A model generated the notes under the pieces. The model was not told the DNA's origin, did not search any database, and saw only the letters and a list, made by a program, of their open reading frames with translations. A program made the translations under genes and the position numbers. Shown in pieces: positions 9,663-22,150 of a DNA stretch of 64,000 bases (its first letter is position 1; each line of letters opens with the position of its first letter). Source of the stretch: Thermococcus sp. MAR1 (GTDB lineage Archaea; Methanobacteriota_B; Thermococci; Thermococcales; Thermococcaceae); the NCBI RefSeq assembly GCF_012027305.1, contig NZ_SNUF01000002.1:62001-126000 (forward strand), in the 5' to 3' direction.

Positions 9663-10478
9663 GGTTCGGGATAGTGGCCAGGAGGGACCGGGAGGCGGCA
9701 CTCAAGCTCGCCTACCGCGTCTACGACTTCCTCAAGGTCAGCGGGTACGAAGTATGCGTCGACACTGAGACTCACAGACATCTCCCGGAGTTCCGGGAGG
9801 AGGACGTATGCCCCCTTGAGGAGTTCGATGTTGACTTCATAATCGTTATCGGCGGCGATGGAACGATACTGAGGGTGGAGCACAGAACCAAGAAGGACAT
9901 ACCCATCCTCGGAATCAACATGGGCACCCTGGGATTCCTCACCGAGGTCGAGCCTCACGAGGCCTTCTTCGCCCTCAGCAAGCTCCTTGAAGGGGACTAC
10001 CACCTGGACGAGCGCATAAAGCTTAGAACCTACCTGAACGGGAGAAACATCGTCCCCGACGCTCTGAACGAGGTCGCGGTTCTGACAGGAATCCCCGGAA
10101 AGATAATCCACCTCAAGTACTACATAGACGGCGGCCTTGCCGACGAGATAAGGGCCGACGGCCTGATAGTATCGACGCCAACGGGCTCGACGGGCTACGC
10201 TATGAGCGCCGGTGGCCCCTTCGTCGATCCCAGGCTGGACGTGATCGTTATAGCCCCCCTTGCACCCATAGCGCTGAGCTCCCGGCCGATGATAGTACCA
10301 TCTTACAGCACGATAGACATCAAGAACATAGCCCTCACAAGGGAGATAATCCTCGCAATAGACGGGCAGTTCTACACCTACCTGGAACCGGGAACCGAGA
10401 TAACTGTGAGGCTCTCCCCGAGAAAGGCCAAGTTCGTTAGGTTTACGAGGGAAGTTTACCCGAAGTACACGATGAAGA

Positions 10479-10495
<17 letters not shown>
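9659..10495 (+). CDS. nadK: NAD kinase
   Basis: 278 aa. It phosphorylates NAD to NADP with ATP or polyphosphate in the cytoplasm. Diagnostic motifs are [15 protein letters not shown] (the GGDGT phosphate-binding motif), [11 protein letters not shown] and [15 protein letters not shown], all in the order expected for the PpnK family, at full length. The ATG overlaps the previous stop, with GGAGG just upstream, so expression is coupled to the flippase pair. The 3' end runs 17 nt into the 3' end of the convergent DUF835 gene. Confidence 0.95.
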
Positions 10496-12827
<2,332 letters not shown>

Positions 12828-12845
12828 TTATAAAAAGGGTGGGGC

Positions 12846-14162
12846 TCAGTGCCTTGCGAGCCATGAAAGGGCCCTCGCCGCGCGCTCCGGGGTCGGGAAG
12901 TTCTTGATCCCATGCTCCTCCAAAAGCCGGACGCCTTCCCTGACCAGGTCTCCGGCCATGAAGTTGACGATGACCGGCTTATCGCATTCGGCCTCGATTA
13001 CCGCCTTCGCTATCTCTTCGCTTGGAATAAAAATCGGTGGCACGCAGATAACGAGGAGCGAATCCACGTTTTTATCTCCGCAAACGACCTCGATGGTCCT
13101 CCGGTAACGCTCGTAGTCGGCATCGGCTATCAGGTCTATCGGGTTCTTTACCGAGCACTGGGGTGGGAGAAAAGAGCGGAGTTCCTCGATGGTTTCATCG
13201 CTCAGCCTGACCATCTCAAGGCCCAGCCTTTCGAGCTTGTCCGTTGCGAGAACGCCCGGACCGCCGGAGTTGGTAATTACCGCGACCCTCTTCCCGGCTC
13301 GGGTGTACATCTCGAAGGCCTTGGCAGCATCGAAGAGCTCCTCCATCTCCTCGACCTCGATGGCGCCGGCCTGCCTGAAGGCCGCGCGATAAATCTCGTA
13401 AGAACCCGCGAGCGAGCCTGTATGTGAAGCCGCAGCTTTAGCTCCGCTCGCGCTCTTGCCGGCCTTGAGGATGATGACTGGTTTTTTAGTACTCGCGTAG
13501 CGGAGGGCCTTTAAAAAGCGCCTGCCGTCCTTAACGCCTTCGATGTAGAGGGCTATAGCCTTGGTATTCTCGTCGTCCGCGAAATATTCAAGGAAATCGC
13601 TCTCGTTTAAATCAGCGGCGTTTCCATAGGAAACGAAGGCAGAAAAGCCTATCCCCTCGTCGTTGCCCATTGCCAAAGCCGCGCCACCGAAGGCACCGCT
13701 CTGACTGATTAATGCCAGCCCACCGGGCTTAACCCTGACCTCAAAGGAGCCGAAGAACTTCCCGTGGACGCCGAAGATGCCGGCGCAATTGGGGCCTATA
13801 ACGCGGACGCCGTGCTTTTTAGCTTTTTCAAGCAGCTCGCGCTCAAGCTCCTCGTTTCCAACCTCGGAGAAGCCGGCTGAGATGACGACGGCGCCCTTGA
13901 TGAGGGGACCGATTTCGTCGATGAGAGCGGGAACGAACTTCGCCGGGATTGCAATTATAGCGCTGTCCACAGGTTCATCCAGTTGCTCCCGGATTTGGAA
14001 GGTTCTCCCCGAGATTTTGACAGTTCCGCCCTTCGGGTTGACCGGGATTATCTCCCCCTCAAAGCCGCCCTCGACGATGTTCCTCAGGATTTCGTAGGCT
14101 ATGGCGCCCTTCTTGAAGGAGCCAAATACCGCGACACTGGAGGGATAAAAGAAGAAGTCCAT
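12846..14162 (-). CDS. ADP-forming acyl-CoA synthetase, alpha subunit (paralogue 1)
   Basis: 438 aa. CoA-binding Rossmann domain (FYPSSVAVFGS), two ligase-CoA domains, and the phosphohistidine loop SHTGSLAGSYEIY near residue 230. Alpha subunits of this family pair with a separately encoded ATP-grasp beta subunit to convert acyl-CoA, ADP and Pi to acid, CoA and ATP, the last energy-conserving step of sugar and amino-acid fermentation in Thermococcales. No beta subunit lies in this window. SD GGAGGTGAG overlaps the end of the upstream gene. A second alpha subunit is at 48363-49772; the acyl specificity of each is not readable here. Confidence 0.9.
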   Translation of the reverse strand: MDFFFYPSSVAVFGSFKKGAIAYEILRNIVEGGFEGEIIPVNPKGGTVKISGRTFQIREQLDEPVDSAIIAIPAKFVPALIDEIGPLIKGAVVISAGFSEVGNEELERELLEKAKKHGVRVIGPNCAGIFGVHGKFFGSFEVRVKPGGLALISQSGAFGGAALAMGNDEGIGFSAFVSYGNAADLNESDFLEYFADDENTKAIALYIEGVKDGRRFLKALRYASTKKPVIILKAGKSASGAKAAASHTGSLAGSYEIYRAAFRQAGAIEVEEMEELFDAAKAFEMYTRAGKRVAVITNSGGPGVLATDKLERLGLEMVRLSDETIEELRSFLPPQCSVKNPIDLIADADYERYRRTIEVVCGDKNVDSLLVICVPPIFIPSEEIAKAVIEAECDKPVIVNFMAGDLVREGVRLLEEHGIKNFPTPERAARALSWLARH

Positions 14163-15332
14163 TCACTCACCTCCGCCCTCATCCTCCTCAGGGAAAGGTT
14201 CCTCCTCCCAGGGCTTCTCAGGCTCGGTCTCCGTTTTTTTCTTGGTCTCCCGCCTCCTCACTACAATGAGAACAACCACCACAACGAGAACTGCTGCGAT
14301 TCCGTAGACATAGAACCTGTAGGTTGATTTCTTCTCGGTTACGGTTATTATGAGGGTGTGGTCCGGAGCGATAACATAACTACCCCCCACGACGGAGATG
14401 CTGTCAAATGCACCGGGGAGCTTCACCATTGCTTTCCATATCTTTTCGGAGGACGTCTCCTTGTAGGCAACCTCCGGCCTAGCGACGCCTATAACCACTA
14501 GGGAACCGTTTTCCTGGCGAGTATCGATGCTCATTATGTTCATCGTGGCCTTGAAACTCGCGAGAAGCTGGGTGATTATCACGGGGGTAGCGTTGGCGCC
14601 TGTGAATGTCGCGTTGAACTGGACGTAGCCCTCGTGCGGATCGTACTGGAGAGATATCTCCTTCTGGGTGGCGTTTAGGAACCTGACGTATGAGTACACG
14701 TGAGTGTATAGCTCTATCAGAGGTATGAAATCCCCGTTGTTCCACACGGCGACGTTGTCGCTCAGGTCGTCCGGAACGGGAGCGAGGTTGGCTATCTCGT
14801 AGTCCTGTGGGAGAATGAGGGTGAGTCTCTCCCAGGTGTAGTCGAAGACATGACCCTTGTACACAAAGTCCAAGTTGCCAGTGACGGGACACCGGAGGAT
14901 TTTTCCGTCGCTGATGAGGAAGTTCGCAACCGCGAAGGTCACGACGGCGGACCAGTTGTCAAGAACCTTAACCGGCCCTCCAGACGGGAGGTATATCGTA
15001 CTACTTATGTTCGCCGCTTCGTATCTCTTCTCAAGGTTGTCCTTCATGTTGTCGTAGACCAGCTCCTTTACAAAGTCCTTGAACTCCTCTTTGGCCGCGG
15101 TCGTGTTGTTGGAGGCCAGATATTCAAAGTAGGCCCGGTAGTGTGGATCCGTGAGAACCACGTACATCTTGAACGTCCCGAGCCACGTCGAGGTGTTCTC
15201 TATGACAACTGGAGCAACCTTGATGGTCATGTCTATCTTGAAGAGGGGCTGAGCGTTGTCTGCGGCCCCTACCTCACCGACGAACGGAGTAAGTAGAAGA
15301 ACGATGAGTATGAGCGCCACGAATCGCCTCAT
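14163..15332 (-). CDS. Secreted, C-terminally anchored protein of unknown function
   Basis: 389 aa. Signal peptide (about 1-23, ending GEVGA), a long extracellular region with many N-glycosylation-type Asn-X-Thr/Ser sites, one transmembrane helix near 340-358, then a charged tail (RRRETKKKTETEPEKPWEEE). No recognised domain. SD GGAGGTGATTGA at the start. The stop directly abuts the next gene's start, so it is co-transcribed with the acyl-CoA synthetase alpha subunit, but no functional link is evident. Confidence 0.75.
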   Translation of the reverse strand: MRRFVALILIVLLLTPFVGEVGAADNAQPLFKIDMTIKVAPVVIENTSTWLGTFKMYVVLTDPHYRAYFEYLASNNTTAAKEEFKDFVKELVYDNMKDNLEKRYEAANISSTIYLPSGGPVKVLDNWSAVVTFAVANFLISDGKILRCPVTGNLDFVYKGHVFDYTWERLTLILPQDYEIANLAPVPDDLSDNVAVWNNGDFIPLIELYTHVYSYVRFLNATQKEISLQYDPHEGYVQFNATFTGANATPVIITQLLASFKATMNIMSIDTRQENGSLVVIGVARPEVAYKETSSEKIWKAMVKLPGAFDSISVVGGSYVIAPDHTLIITVTEKKSTYRFYVYGIAAVLVVVVVLIVVRRRETKKKTETEPEKPWEEEPFPEEDEGGGE

Positions 15333-15403
15333 TCAATCACCTCCACGGGAATCTTCCCCCGGCGATAAAAAAGCTTATTGGTTCCTTCACCTAAGTTCCT
15401 CCC

Positions 15404-16620
<1,217 letters not shown>

Positions 16621-16656
16621 GCCCTTTTCTAACTTTTAAGCTCTGGAGGCTTAAGA

Positions 16657-16664
16657 TTTATAAG
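16657..16664 (+). promoter_or_regulatory. TATA box of tRNA-Gln
   Basis: TTTATAAG about 30 nt upstream of the first base of the tRNA, the usual position for a stable-RNA promoter in Thermococcales. Confidence 0.6.
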
Positions 16665-16689
16665 CTCGGACTCGGCTTTTCTATCGGGC

Positions 16690-16765
16690 AGCCCCGTGGT
16701 GTAGCGGCCAAGCATGCGGGACTTTGGATCCCGCGACCCGGGTTCGAATCCCGGCGGGGCTACCA
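16690..16765 (+). tRNA. tRNA-Gln (anticodon UUG), CCA encoded
   Basis: 76 nt. The acceptor stem AGCCCCG pairs with CGGGGCT; D arm with two wobble pairs; anticodon stem CGGGA/TCCCG closing a seven-base loop CTTTGGA with anticodon TTG; T arm CCGGG-TTCGAAT-CCCGG; 3' ACCA is encoded. Its 3' 44 bases are the left attachment site of the integrated element, so the functional tRNA is preserved after integration. Confidence 0.96.
16722..16765 (+). repeat. attL: 44-bp core shared with attR
   Basis: The 3' part of tRNA-Gln, from the base before the anticodon's TTTGG through CCA, is repeated base for base at 23176-23219. Identity stops at once on both sides. This marks site-specific integration into the tRNA gene. 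Confidence 0.93.
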
Positions 16766-16950
16766 GATATTCCCGCAATCTCTCTAAAAACCGCTCCCAT
16801 TGCCCTGCTAAACAATTCCAGAAAGAATTCCATGTTTTCTGGTAAATACTGTCCGCTAAGCTCTCCTTCATAGGGGGTCGCGGGACTGCTCTCATGTCCC
16901 ATGACCCATCTATCATATTCGAAGTTCAAACTATTTTTCCGCATCTTCAT
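16722..16950 (-). pseudogene. N-terminal fragment of the split SSV-type integrase, int(N)
   Basis: Starting at ATG 16950 (MKMRKNSLNFEYDRW), with GGTGG 6 nt upstream, this frame is open for about 61 codons and then enters the tRNA repeat as GSPAGIRTRVAGSK. The same peptide, in the same codon phase, begins the C-terminal fragment at attR. Joining the two at the 44-bp core restores one frame. As integrated, the frame simply runs on through the tRNA antisense to a stop at 16681. An N-terminal fragment of about 70 residues is normal for SSV-type integrases. Confidence 0.75.
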
Positions 16951-17963
16951 GGCCGCCACCACGGAGATCTTCAATCTATTAGTAGGTCTCCCATCTTTAA
17001 TAAACTTAGTCTTGAGATTAACGGCTGAAATCAACAAACTCAAGAAGAGTTCGATTTTCAAGTGGGTCATGAGACCTGAAATCCCATGACGGTATCCAGT
17101 AAGTGCAGAAGCATTTTGGTTCAGTACCACTACAGAAAGTCTCCCACAGGCTTTGAGACTTGTTGGAGTAGTAGCAAATCAAAAAGAAACGTACAACAAT
17201 GCACATTCAAAGAACTCTCCTACAAGGTTTCTCATCGAAAAACCTGAGCATAACGCTCGTTGAGATAAGGTGAACTTTGTTTAGTTAGATGCGCTGATAA
17301 AACCTCAATGTGCACTCTAACAAAACATCTTTACCCACATCTTAACTCAACACCCCTCTCCCCGAAAACCCCAAAAAATCTCCTCTCAACCACAACCACC
17401 GCAAGAACTTGAGGATCGTTGAAAAAAACTCTCCTTGCCAGAATGCCGAGCGAGCACACTCGCCTAGGCCCTCTTTTACACCCCAATTTCACACGCGGTG
17501 GAGCAGGCCACCCAAAACTTCTATCCACGTTCCAATTAATGAAGTGACAAAACTCGTTCTGTCCGCATTTCTCGTTGTCGCCAAAAAAAGAGCTTTTTTA
17601 AAAGCAACGGAGATAGCAGACAATACTGGTTTTTTCTTTTCATTGATTGGAATGTTGAACCAAGATAGTGTAGTCCCATCAAAAGCAGCTCCTGTTTGTG
17701 AGAATTTCCCGGTGCGCTGGTGGTTTGTTTAGTATTTTTTTCTCTATGACAAGCTTGATTTTTGAAAACCAGTTATCTCCACCAGCTTCAGATGTGGAAG
17801 TTACTAAAGAGCACTGTTTTTCGCAGGGGTCTTTAGTTAGAAGATAAATAGAGATGATTAGTTAAGCTTCGACCAGCTGGGCGCGATTGTCATGCTGTTA
17901 TCCCAAGACTCCCCACGATAGTCCCAAGAACAAAAACTCCAATAAAATCAAAAAGAAAAGGGA
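16951..17963. other. Element region without a convincing gene
   Basis: About 1 kb of low-coding sequence. One short stretch on the plus strand (17544-17732, GTG start, 62 codons) reads TKLVLSAFLVVAKKRAFLKATEIADNTGF, reminiscent of a winged-helix segment, and may be a degraded regulator. I see no Shine-Dalgarno or intact family there. A minus-strand frame at 17331-17528 has no support beyond being open. Confidence 0.4.
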
Positions 17964-18209
17964 CTAATCATTCAAAAGGCAATCGGCGGTAAAGAATGTT
18001 TTAACCGCTATCAGCAACGAAGTGGCGTTACTGTAAACAACAACCCCAGTTACAGGAGATTCATCCATGACTGCCCCGATGAGTCCACCCTCGCTGATTC
18101 TTCCCCTCCTGAGAAGTTCAAGTTCTACAAGCCTGACAATAGCCTGCCGGGCGTAGATATCAAGCACTTCCTCCAACCTTCGTCGTCTGAGTAACCGTTC
18201 CAGCTCCAT
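17964..18209 (-). CDS. Hypothetical small protein of the integrated element
   Basis: 81 aa from ATG 18209 (MELERLLRRRRLEEVLDIYARQ). The first 50 residues are strongly charged and helix-forming; the end is more hydrophobic. No Shine-Dalgarno is visible. A longer reading to 18293 starts with a Cys-rich, unlikely segment. Not recognised; it could be a small DNA-binding protein, which is only a guess from charge. Confidence 0.45.
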   Translation of the reverse strand: MELERLLRRRRLEEVLDIYARQAIVRLVELELLRRGRISEGGLIGAVMDESPVTGVVVYSNATSLLIAVKTFFTADCLLND

Positions 18210-18311
18210 GTTGTTGCAGTTTCGTATGCACAACTGCTTAGTCGGAATGCGGTATTCAACACACATAAAGTATTCGACACAGCCGGACCCCATTGGTTGT
18301 ATCCCCCCACA

Positions 18312-18467
18312 ATGAAGGAGGTTGAGGAAACATTGAATTTAGCTGAGAACAGGACCTCTGATATGTACATATTTCTGATGATGGGACAACTCAGAACAAG
18401 CATGCACGAGGAAATTTTATGCCCCTTTAATTTTTATTTTGAACGGATTTTTTATTTATTTAAATAA
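18312..18467 (+). CDS. Possible small ORF (51 codons)
   Basis: ATG 18312 opens MKEVEETLNLAENRTSDMY and stays open to TAA at 18465, inside an AT-rich palindrome. It is divergent from the 81-aa ORF. There is no clear ribosome-binding site or TATA box, and the opposite strand is also open here, so it may not be a gene. Confidence 0.22.
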   Translation: MKEVEETLNLAENRTSDMYIFLMMGQLRTSMHEEILCPFNFYFERIFYLFK

Positions 18468-18469
18468 AT
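18454..18469. repeat. Perfect 16-bp A/T palindrome
   Basis: ATTTATTTAAATAAAT is its own reverse complement and sits in a very AT-rich stretch (18410-18480) between element genes. It could be a replication or recombination site of the original plasmid, or a cruciform terminator. It is made only of A and T, so its significance is modest. Confidence 0.4.
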
Positions 18470-18618
18470 CAGTAAAATGACATTTAGCCTGAAAACACGC
18501 ACACAAAATCAAATATCAAACCGTAAGCTTGTTATTGTGACCCATTCTGTCCTCGTGGGCAGTAAAATACTCTGTGGATATTTATTCCCCAAAATAACAA
18601 AAGAAAAACAAAAAGATG

Positions 18619-19896
18619 TCAATTCAAGAGGCCCGTGTACTCCGCACTGTGAACCGGAGCCATTAATGCCATCCCATGTTGAATGGTAGCATTTGTCTTT
18701 GAAGGACTGTTGAAGCTTCCCTCAGGGATCGTGGGTTTAGAGGCGGTTTTTCTTGGCAATATCCCTATCATCCTCTTCTGCCCTTCCGTGAGCACACTGA
18801 TATCGTAGTAGAGCTCTCTGTAGTACTTCCAGAGCTCCTGCACACTTATTCTGGCATAGTTGGTTCTGTGGACATCGTTTGATGGCCTGTGTCCAGTTAG
18901 CTTCCTGACCGCCCCAAATACCTTCTCATTGTTCATTCCCTTCTCTTCAGCCCTCCTCTCCCATTCCTGTATGAGGAGCTTTCGAAAGTACTTGATTTCG
19001 AATCTGTGCAGTCCATCGCTGGTGATAAAATTCAGATTTGCGCCAAGATCCTCCAGATTTCTGCTTTTCTTCGCTATCTTGTGCAGGAACGTGTCCTTCA
19101 AGCTTCTCTTGCCCGGTCGCATGAAGAGATATCCATCCCGCCTTCTGATTTCATCCCCACTGAGTTCCAAGTAGTATTTCACCGCATACTCAGCCTCCCT
19201 GGTCATGAATACTATTTTGTGGCCCTCTATTCCCAGCAGTTTGCCTTCCTTTGTTCTGGCGGCAGGTAGTTTAATGGCGTGTGTTTCAAAGTCGATGTCA
19301 TCAATCCTGAGCTGCACCACCTCGCTGACTCTCCTGCCCGTGCTGAAGAGCAGCAGTGCAAACGCCAGTGCCTTGGCATACTGTTTTTCTTTCAATCTAC
19401 CGAGCTGAAACAGCAGTTCCAGTCTTTTAAAGAACTCTCTGGCATCTTCGAGTGTTAGATCCGGAGTATTTTCCTCCTGCTCGATTTTTCTTGCTGTGTT
19501 TACTTTCCTCAACGGGTCCTTCAGCGCATCTATCAGGACTTCCGAAACTCCCATCATCCTCAGCAGTAAAATCACTGCCTGCAGTCTTTTTGTCATTGAT
19601 GAGTTTGCGTATCCAGCCCTTATGAGGGCTCTTACATATTCCACCAAAACTCTTCGTGAAACAACGTACTCTTCCCTATTGGTTGGGGCTTTTATTCTAT
19701 TTCCTGATTCAAGCCGCCCCGTCTTTACAAACCTCAGGAACTGCCACACAAACCTTTCAAGCTCTTTTCTGTATGTCTCAGAGATGCTGTGGCTTGATGC
19801 ATAGTCTGCGAGCATTTCCTCAACGTCGTCGCTTGAGATAAGGTACTGAAGCTCCTCAGGCCGGTATTCCAGTCTGATTAAACCCGTCCTACGCAT
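18619..19896 (-). CDS. Tyrosine recombinase/integrase of the element (second recombinase)
   Basis: 425 aa. The N-terminal half resembles a SAM-like core-binding domain; the C-terminal half is a tyrosine-recombinase catalytic domain: first arginine in STGRRVSEVVQLRIDDID, a DGLHRFEIKYFRKLL segment in the position of the H-x-x-R box, then LTGHRPSNDVHRTNYARIS with the likely nucleophile Tyr. GGTGGG lies upstream of the ATG. The gene is intact and not interrupted by att, unlike the SSV-type int at the element ends, which it resembles in length (425 versus about 423 aa). It may resolve multimers or belong to a second, nested element. Confidence 0.85.
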   Translation of the reverse strand: MRRTGLIRLEYRPEELQYLISSDDVEEMLADYASSHSISETYRKELERFVWQFLRFVKTGRLESGNRIKAPTNREEYVVSRRVLVEYVRALIRAGYANSSMTKRLQAVILLLRMMGVSEVLIDALKDPLRKVNTARKIEQEENTPDLTLEDAREFFKRLELLFQLGRLKEKQYAKALAFALLLFSTGRRVSEVVQLRIDDIDFETHAIKLPAARTKEGKLLGIEGHKIVFMTREAEYAVKYYLELSGDEIRRRDGYLFMRPGKRSLKDTFLHKIAKKSRNLEDLGANLNFITSDGLHRFEIKYFRKLLIQEWERRAEEKGMNNEKVFGAVRKLTGHRPSNDVHRTNYARISVQELWKYYRELYYDISVLTEGQKRMIGILPRKTASKPTIPEGSFNSPSKTNATIQHGMALMAPVHSAEYTGLLN

Positions 19897-20037
19897 TCAT
19901 TGGTCCCACCAAATGTTAATTTGGAAAAGGAGTATTTAAACATGGTGGAGCCAAAAATAGAGGCCTGTAGGAGTATGTTTAAATATTTAGAAAAACAAAC
20001 TGCGTATTTTGAAGAACAAGAGTATTTAAACGCACCC

Positions 20038-20398
20038 ATGGTGGGTGGAAGGAACGTCAGCATCACCAACCCTGAAAAGACCCTGGTTGATTGTCTCGAC
20101 AAGCCCCAGCACTGCGGTGGAATCATCGAAGTCATGAAGGCGCTAAGAAACGGCTCTTTTAATAGAGAAACTCTTTTGGAGTATGCGAAGCGGATGAGGA
20201 GCGTAGCGGTTCTGAAGAAGCCCGGTTTTCTCAGCGAAAAGCTCGGACTTGGTCTTGAGGGAGAAATAAAGATACCTGAGAAGAGCCTCAGGAGCTTTCC
20301 CCTACTGGACCCCACAATGCCCTCGAAGGACCAATTTTGACCGCAGATGGGGCCTCAGAATAAACATTTCCAAGGATTACCGGGGTGAGCTTGAGTGA
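20038..20398 (+). pseudogene. Decayed AbiEi-type antitoxin (C-terminal half, frameshifted)
   Basis: The frame from 20038 carries the AbiEi C-terminal signature VSITNPEKTLVDCLDKPQHCGGIIEV and KPGFLSEKLGLGLE. It stops at TTTTGA (20336), but one base fewer in that T run continues as FDRRWGLRINISKDYRGELE to TGA at 20396, the usual AbiEi ending. The N-terminal winged-helix half is missing upstream, replaced by repeated TATA-like units. So this antitoxin has lost its 5' half and has a one-base frameshift. Confidence 0.75.
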
Positions 20399-20466
20399 TA
20401 GGGGATGAAATAAAGCATAAAGCTAAGGAACTTGGAGTTCCCGTTTCCACGGTTGAGAAAGCCTGA
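20395..20466 (+). pseudogene. Remnant of the AbiEii toxin N terminus
   Basis: A GTG at 20395 overlaps the end of the decayed AbiEi (GTGA), as in working AbiE operons. It begins IGDEIKHKAKELGVPVSTVEK, close to the N terminus of AbiEii nucleotidyltransferases, then stops at TGA 20464. No further AbiEii motif was seen before the next gene, so most of the toxin gene has been deleted. Confidence 0.65.
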
Positions 20467-20556
20467 GAACTTCCCCAAACTTTTCCACAAATACCATCCA
20501 TTCTCTGTTGTCGAGTAACCATTAACTTTTTTAATGATTAGTTGATAACCCTGAGC

Positions 20557-21183
20557 ATGAAGCTCATAACCCAGTTCATTCTTTCAAGGTATGGCGGAAG
20601 AATAATCACAAAGGAAGAGCTTAGAGATATTTGTAAGAGGTTTGGGGAGAGCTTTGAGTACATTGTGAATTACTACATAAGCAGGGGTTACCTCGTTAGA
20701 ATCCTTCGCGGGGTTTATTACGTGAAAACCCTTGAGGAATACAAGTTCGGGAAGACTCCAGACCCGATGACTTTAATCGCCAAGGCCATGAATAAGTTAA
20801 ATCTAAAGTGGTACTTTGGCCTGTACACGGCTTTAAGACTGAACGGGACAACCTACGAGTACTACTCCCGTATCTTTCTGGTAACGCCAGCGATAACCAG
20901 GCCAAAACCTGTCACAATTCTCGGCGAGGGGGTTCAGTTTGTCAAGCTGAAGGAATCCCTTCTGGGCTTTGGAGTGGTTAAACGCGGAGAGATTCAATAT
21001 TCAGACTTAGAGAAAACCTTGCTGGACTTTATTTATCTAAAGCGGTACAACAAACGCCTTAATTCGGATGCCGTCGTAAGGGAATACATTACAAAGGCCC
21101 AAAAAGAAAAGCTGGTAGAATACTCTAAGGCATACCCCAAGTCTGTTCAAAAGGAGGTCGAGGCCGTTGTTTCCAGGCGATGA
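20557..21183 (+). CDS. AbiEi-type antitoxin / transcriptional regulator
   Basis: 208 aa. Winged-helix N terminus (RYGGRIITKEELRDICKRFGESFEYIVNYYISRGYLVRILRGVYYV) followed by the AbiEi core (GLYTALRLNG, then YSDLEKTLLDFIYLKRY). AbiEi proteins repress their own operon and neutralise the AbiEii toxin. ATG 20557 lies 27 nt after a TATA-like CTTTTTTA, so a leaderless mRNA is likely; TTG 20542 would add five residues. The 3' end overlaps the toxin gene by 17 nt. Confidence 0.82.
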   Translation: MKLITQFILSRYGGRIITKEELRDICKRFGESFEYIVNYYISRGYLVRILRGVYYVKTLEEYKFGKTPDPMTLIAKAMNKLNLKWYFGLYTALRLNGTTYEYYSRIFLVTPAITRPKPVTILGEGVQFVKLKESLLGFGVVKRGEIQYSDLEKTLLDFIYLKRYNKRLNSDAVVREYITKAQKEKLVEYSKAYPKSVQKEVEAVVSRR

Positions 21184-22150
21184 GTTCGTAGGCTTCATAA
21201 TTCAGAAGACTGGCATTGAAAAACCACTACTTGTGAAAAGAGACGTCCTTCTGCACGCAATCTTGCGGGAACTTTACGGAGAAGAGAGATTCCACGGACG
21301 GTATCTGTTCAAGGGTGGAACGTGCCTGATCAAGTGTTACCTGGGCTATTATCGCTTCAGCGTTGACCTCGACTTCACGTTTCCGCTGAGGGGCAGGCTC
21401 TCCCGCTCGGAGAGGAGAAAGCTGATAAGTTCTGAGGTAAGATGGCTTTCAGAAAAGCTCTCTCACATCGCCGAAGAGTTTGGCCTAGACTTCAGACCCT
21501 TTGAGGGAAAAGCATACAATCGAGACTTTGTTCATTTTGAGGGGAACGAGAACAGAAAGATAGTCTTTTTCCACCTGTTTATGCCGACGGGTGAAGTCGT
21601 GAAGATTGAGGTTAACTTCTTCGAGCCGGTACTGTTTGGGGAAAGGAAAGTACAACCCAGAACGCTTCTTGAGGGCGTTAAATTAGAAAATGAAGAAAGG
21701 GCATACTTCTTCGAGGAGCTTGAACGGTACACAACGTTCCCCCTCACGGCGTATTCTCCAGAGGAAATTCTGGCCGAGAAGATCAGGGCCATCTTAACGC
21801 GGAGGGTTCAGAAGCTGAGGGATTTCTACGACGTTTTCATGCTTTACATGGCGGGTTATGATTACTCGGACGTTATCGATGAGGCCCTTGAGAAGATACG
21901 GTTCAGTATGAGGTTCAGTCCGGAAAGGACCATTGAAAACCTCCGGGTGAATCTGGAGTCAATTCAAAATGGCAGGTTCAACGTTGCCCCTGAGCTCATG
22001 GAAAACGAGCTTAAACTGGTGCTCACAAAGCCGCCTGAATCCGAGTTCCAAGAGTTCATGAATAACTTTCTCAAGGTTCTTTCCGAAATAGACTTTGATA
22101 AAATTCTGAGAAAACAAAAAGGGCCAAATAGGCTCATTTCAGAAATCTGA
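21167..22150 (+). CDS. AbiEii-type nucleotidyltransferase toxin
   Basis: 327 aa. DUF1814/AbiEii fold: the nucleotidyltransferase signature FKGGTCLIK, then RFSVDLDFTF (the paired acidic residues), and the later SPEEILAEKIRAILTRR with RDFYDVFML. These toxins transfer nucleotides to host RNA, probably tRNA in studied members, and are held in check by AbiEi. The start is TTG 21167, supported by a perfect GGAGGT 8 nt upstream; no ATG is available near the expected N terminus. All key motifs look intact. The 3' end overlaps the convergent int(C) by 17 nt. Confidence 0.85.
   Translation: MFPGDEFVGFIIQKTGIEKPLLVKRDVLLHAILRELYGEERFHGRYLFKGGTCLIKCYLGYYRFSVDLDFTFPLRGRLSRSERRKLISSEVRWLSEKLSHIAEEFGLDFRPFEGKAYNRDFVHFEGNENRKIVFFHLFMPTGEVVKIEVNFFEPVLFGERKVQPRTLLEGVKLENEERAYFFEELERYTTFPLTAYSPEEILAEKIRAILTRRVQKLRDFYDVFMLYMAGYDYSDVIDEALEKIRFSMRFSPERTIENLRVNLESIQNGRFNVAPELMENELKLVLTKPPESEFQEFMNNFLKVLSEIDFDKILRKQKGPNRLISEI

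Noticed and set aside
16629-16916. Protein reading PPGFEPGSRDPKS across the tRNA
   Set aside because: Antisense tRNA translation in a frame that does not join the integrase C-terminal part; a well-known spurious ORF type.
17409-17732. 107-codon ORF in the integrated element
   Set aside because: The first 45 codons look non-coding (Pro/His/Arg-rich, no start signal); only the last part resembles protein, so it is mentioned as a possible remnant and not called as a gene.
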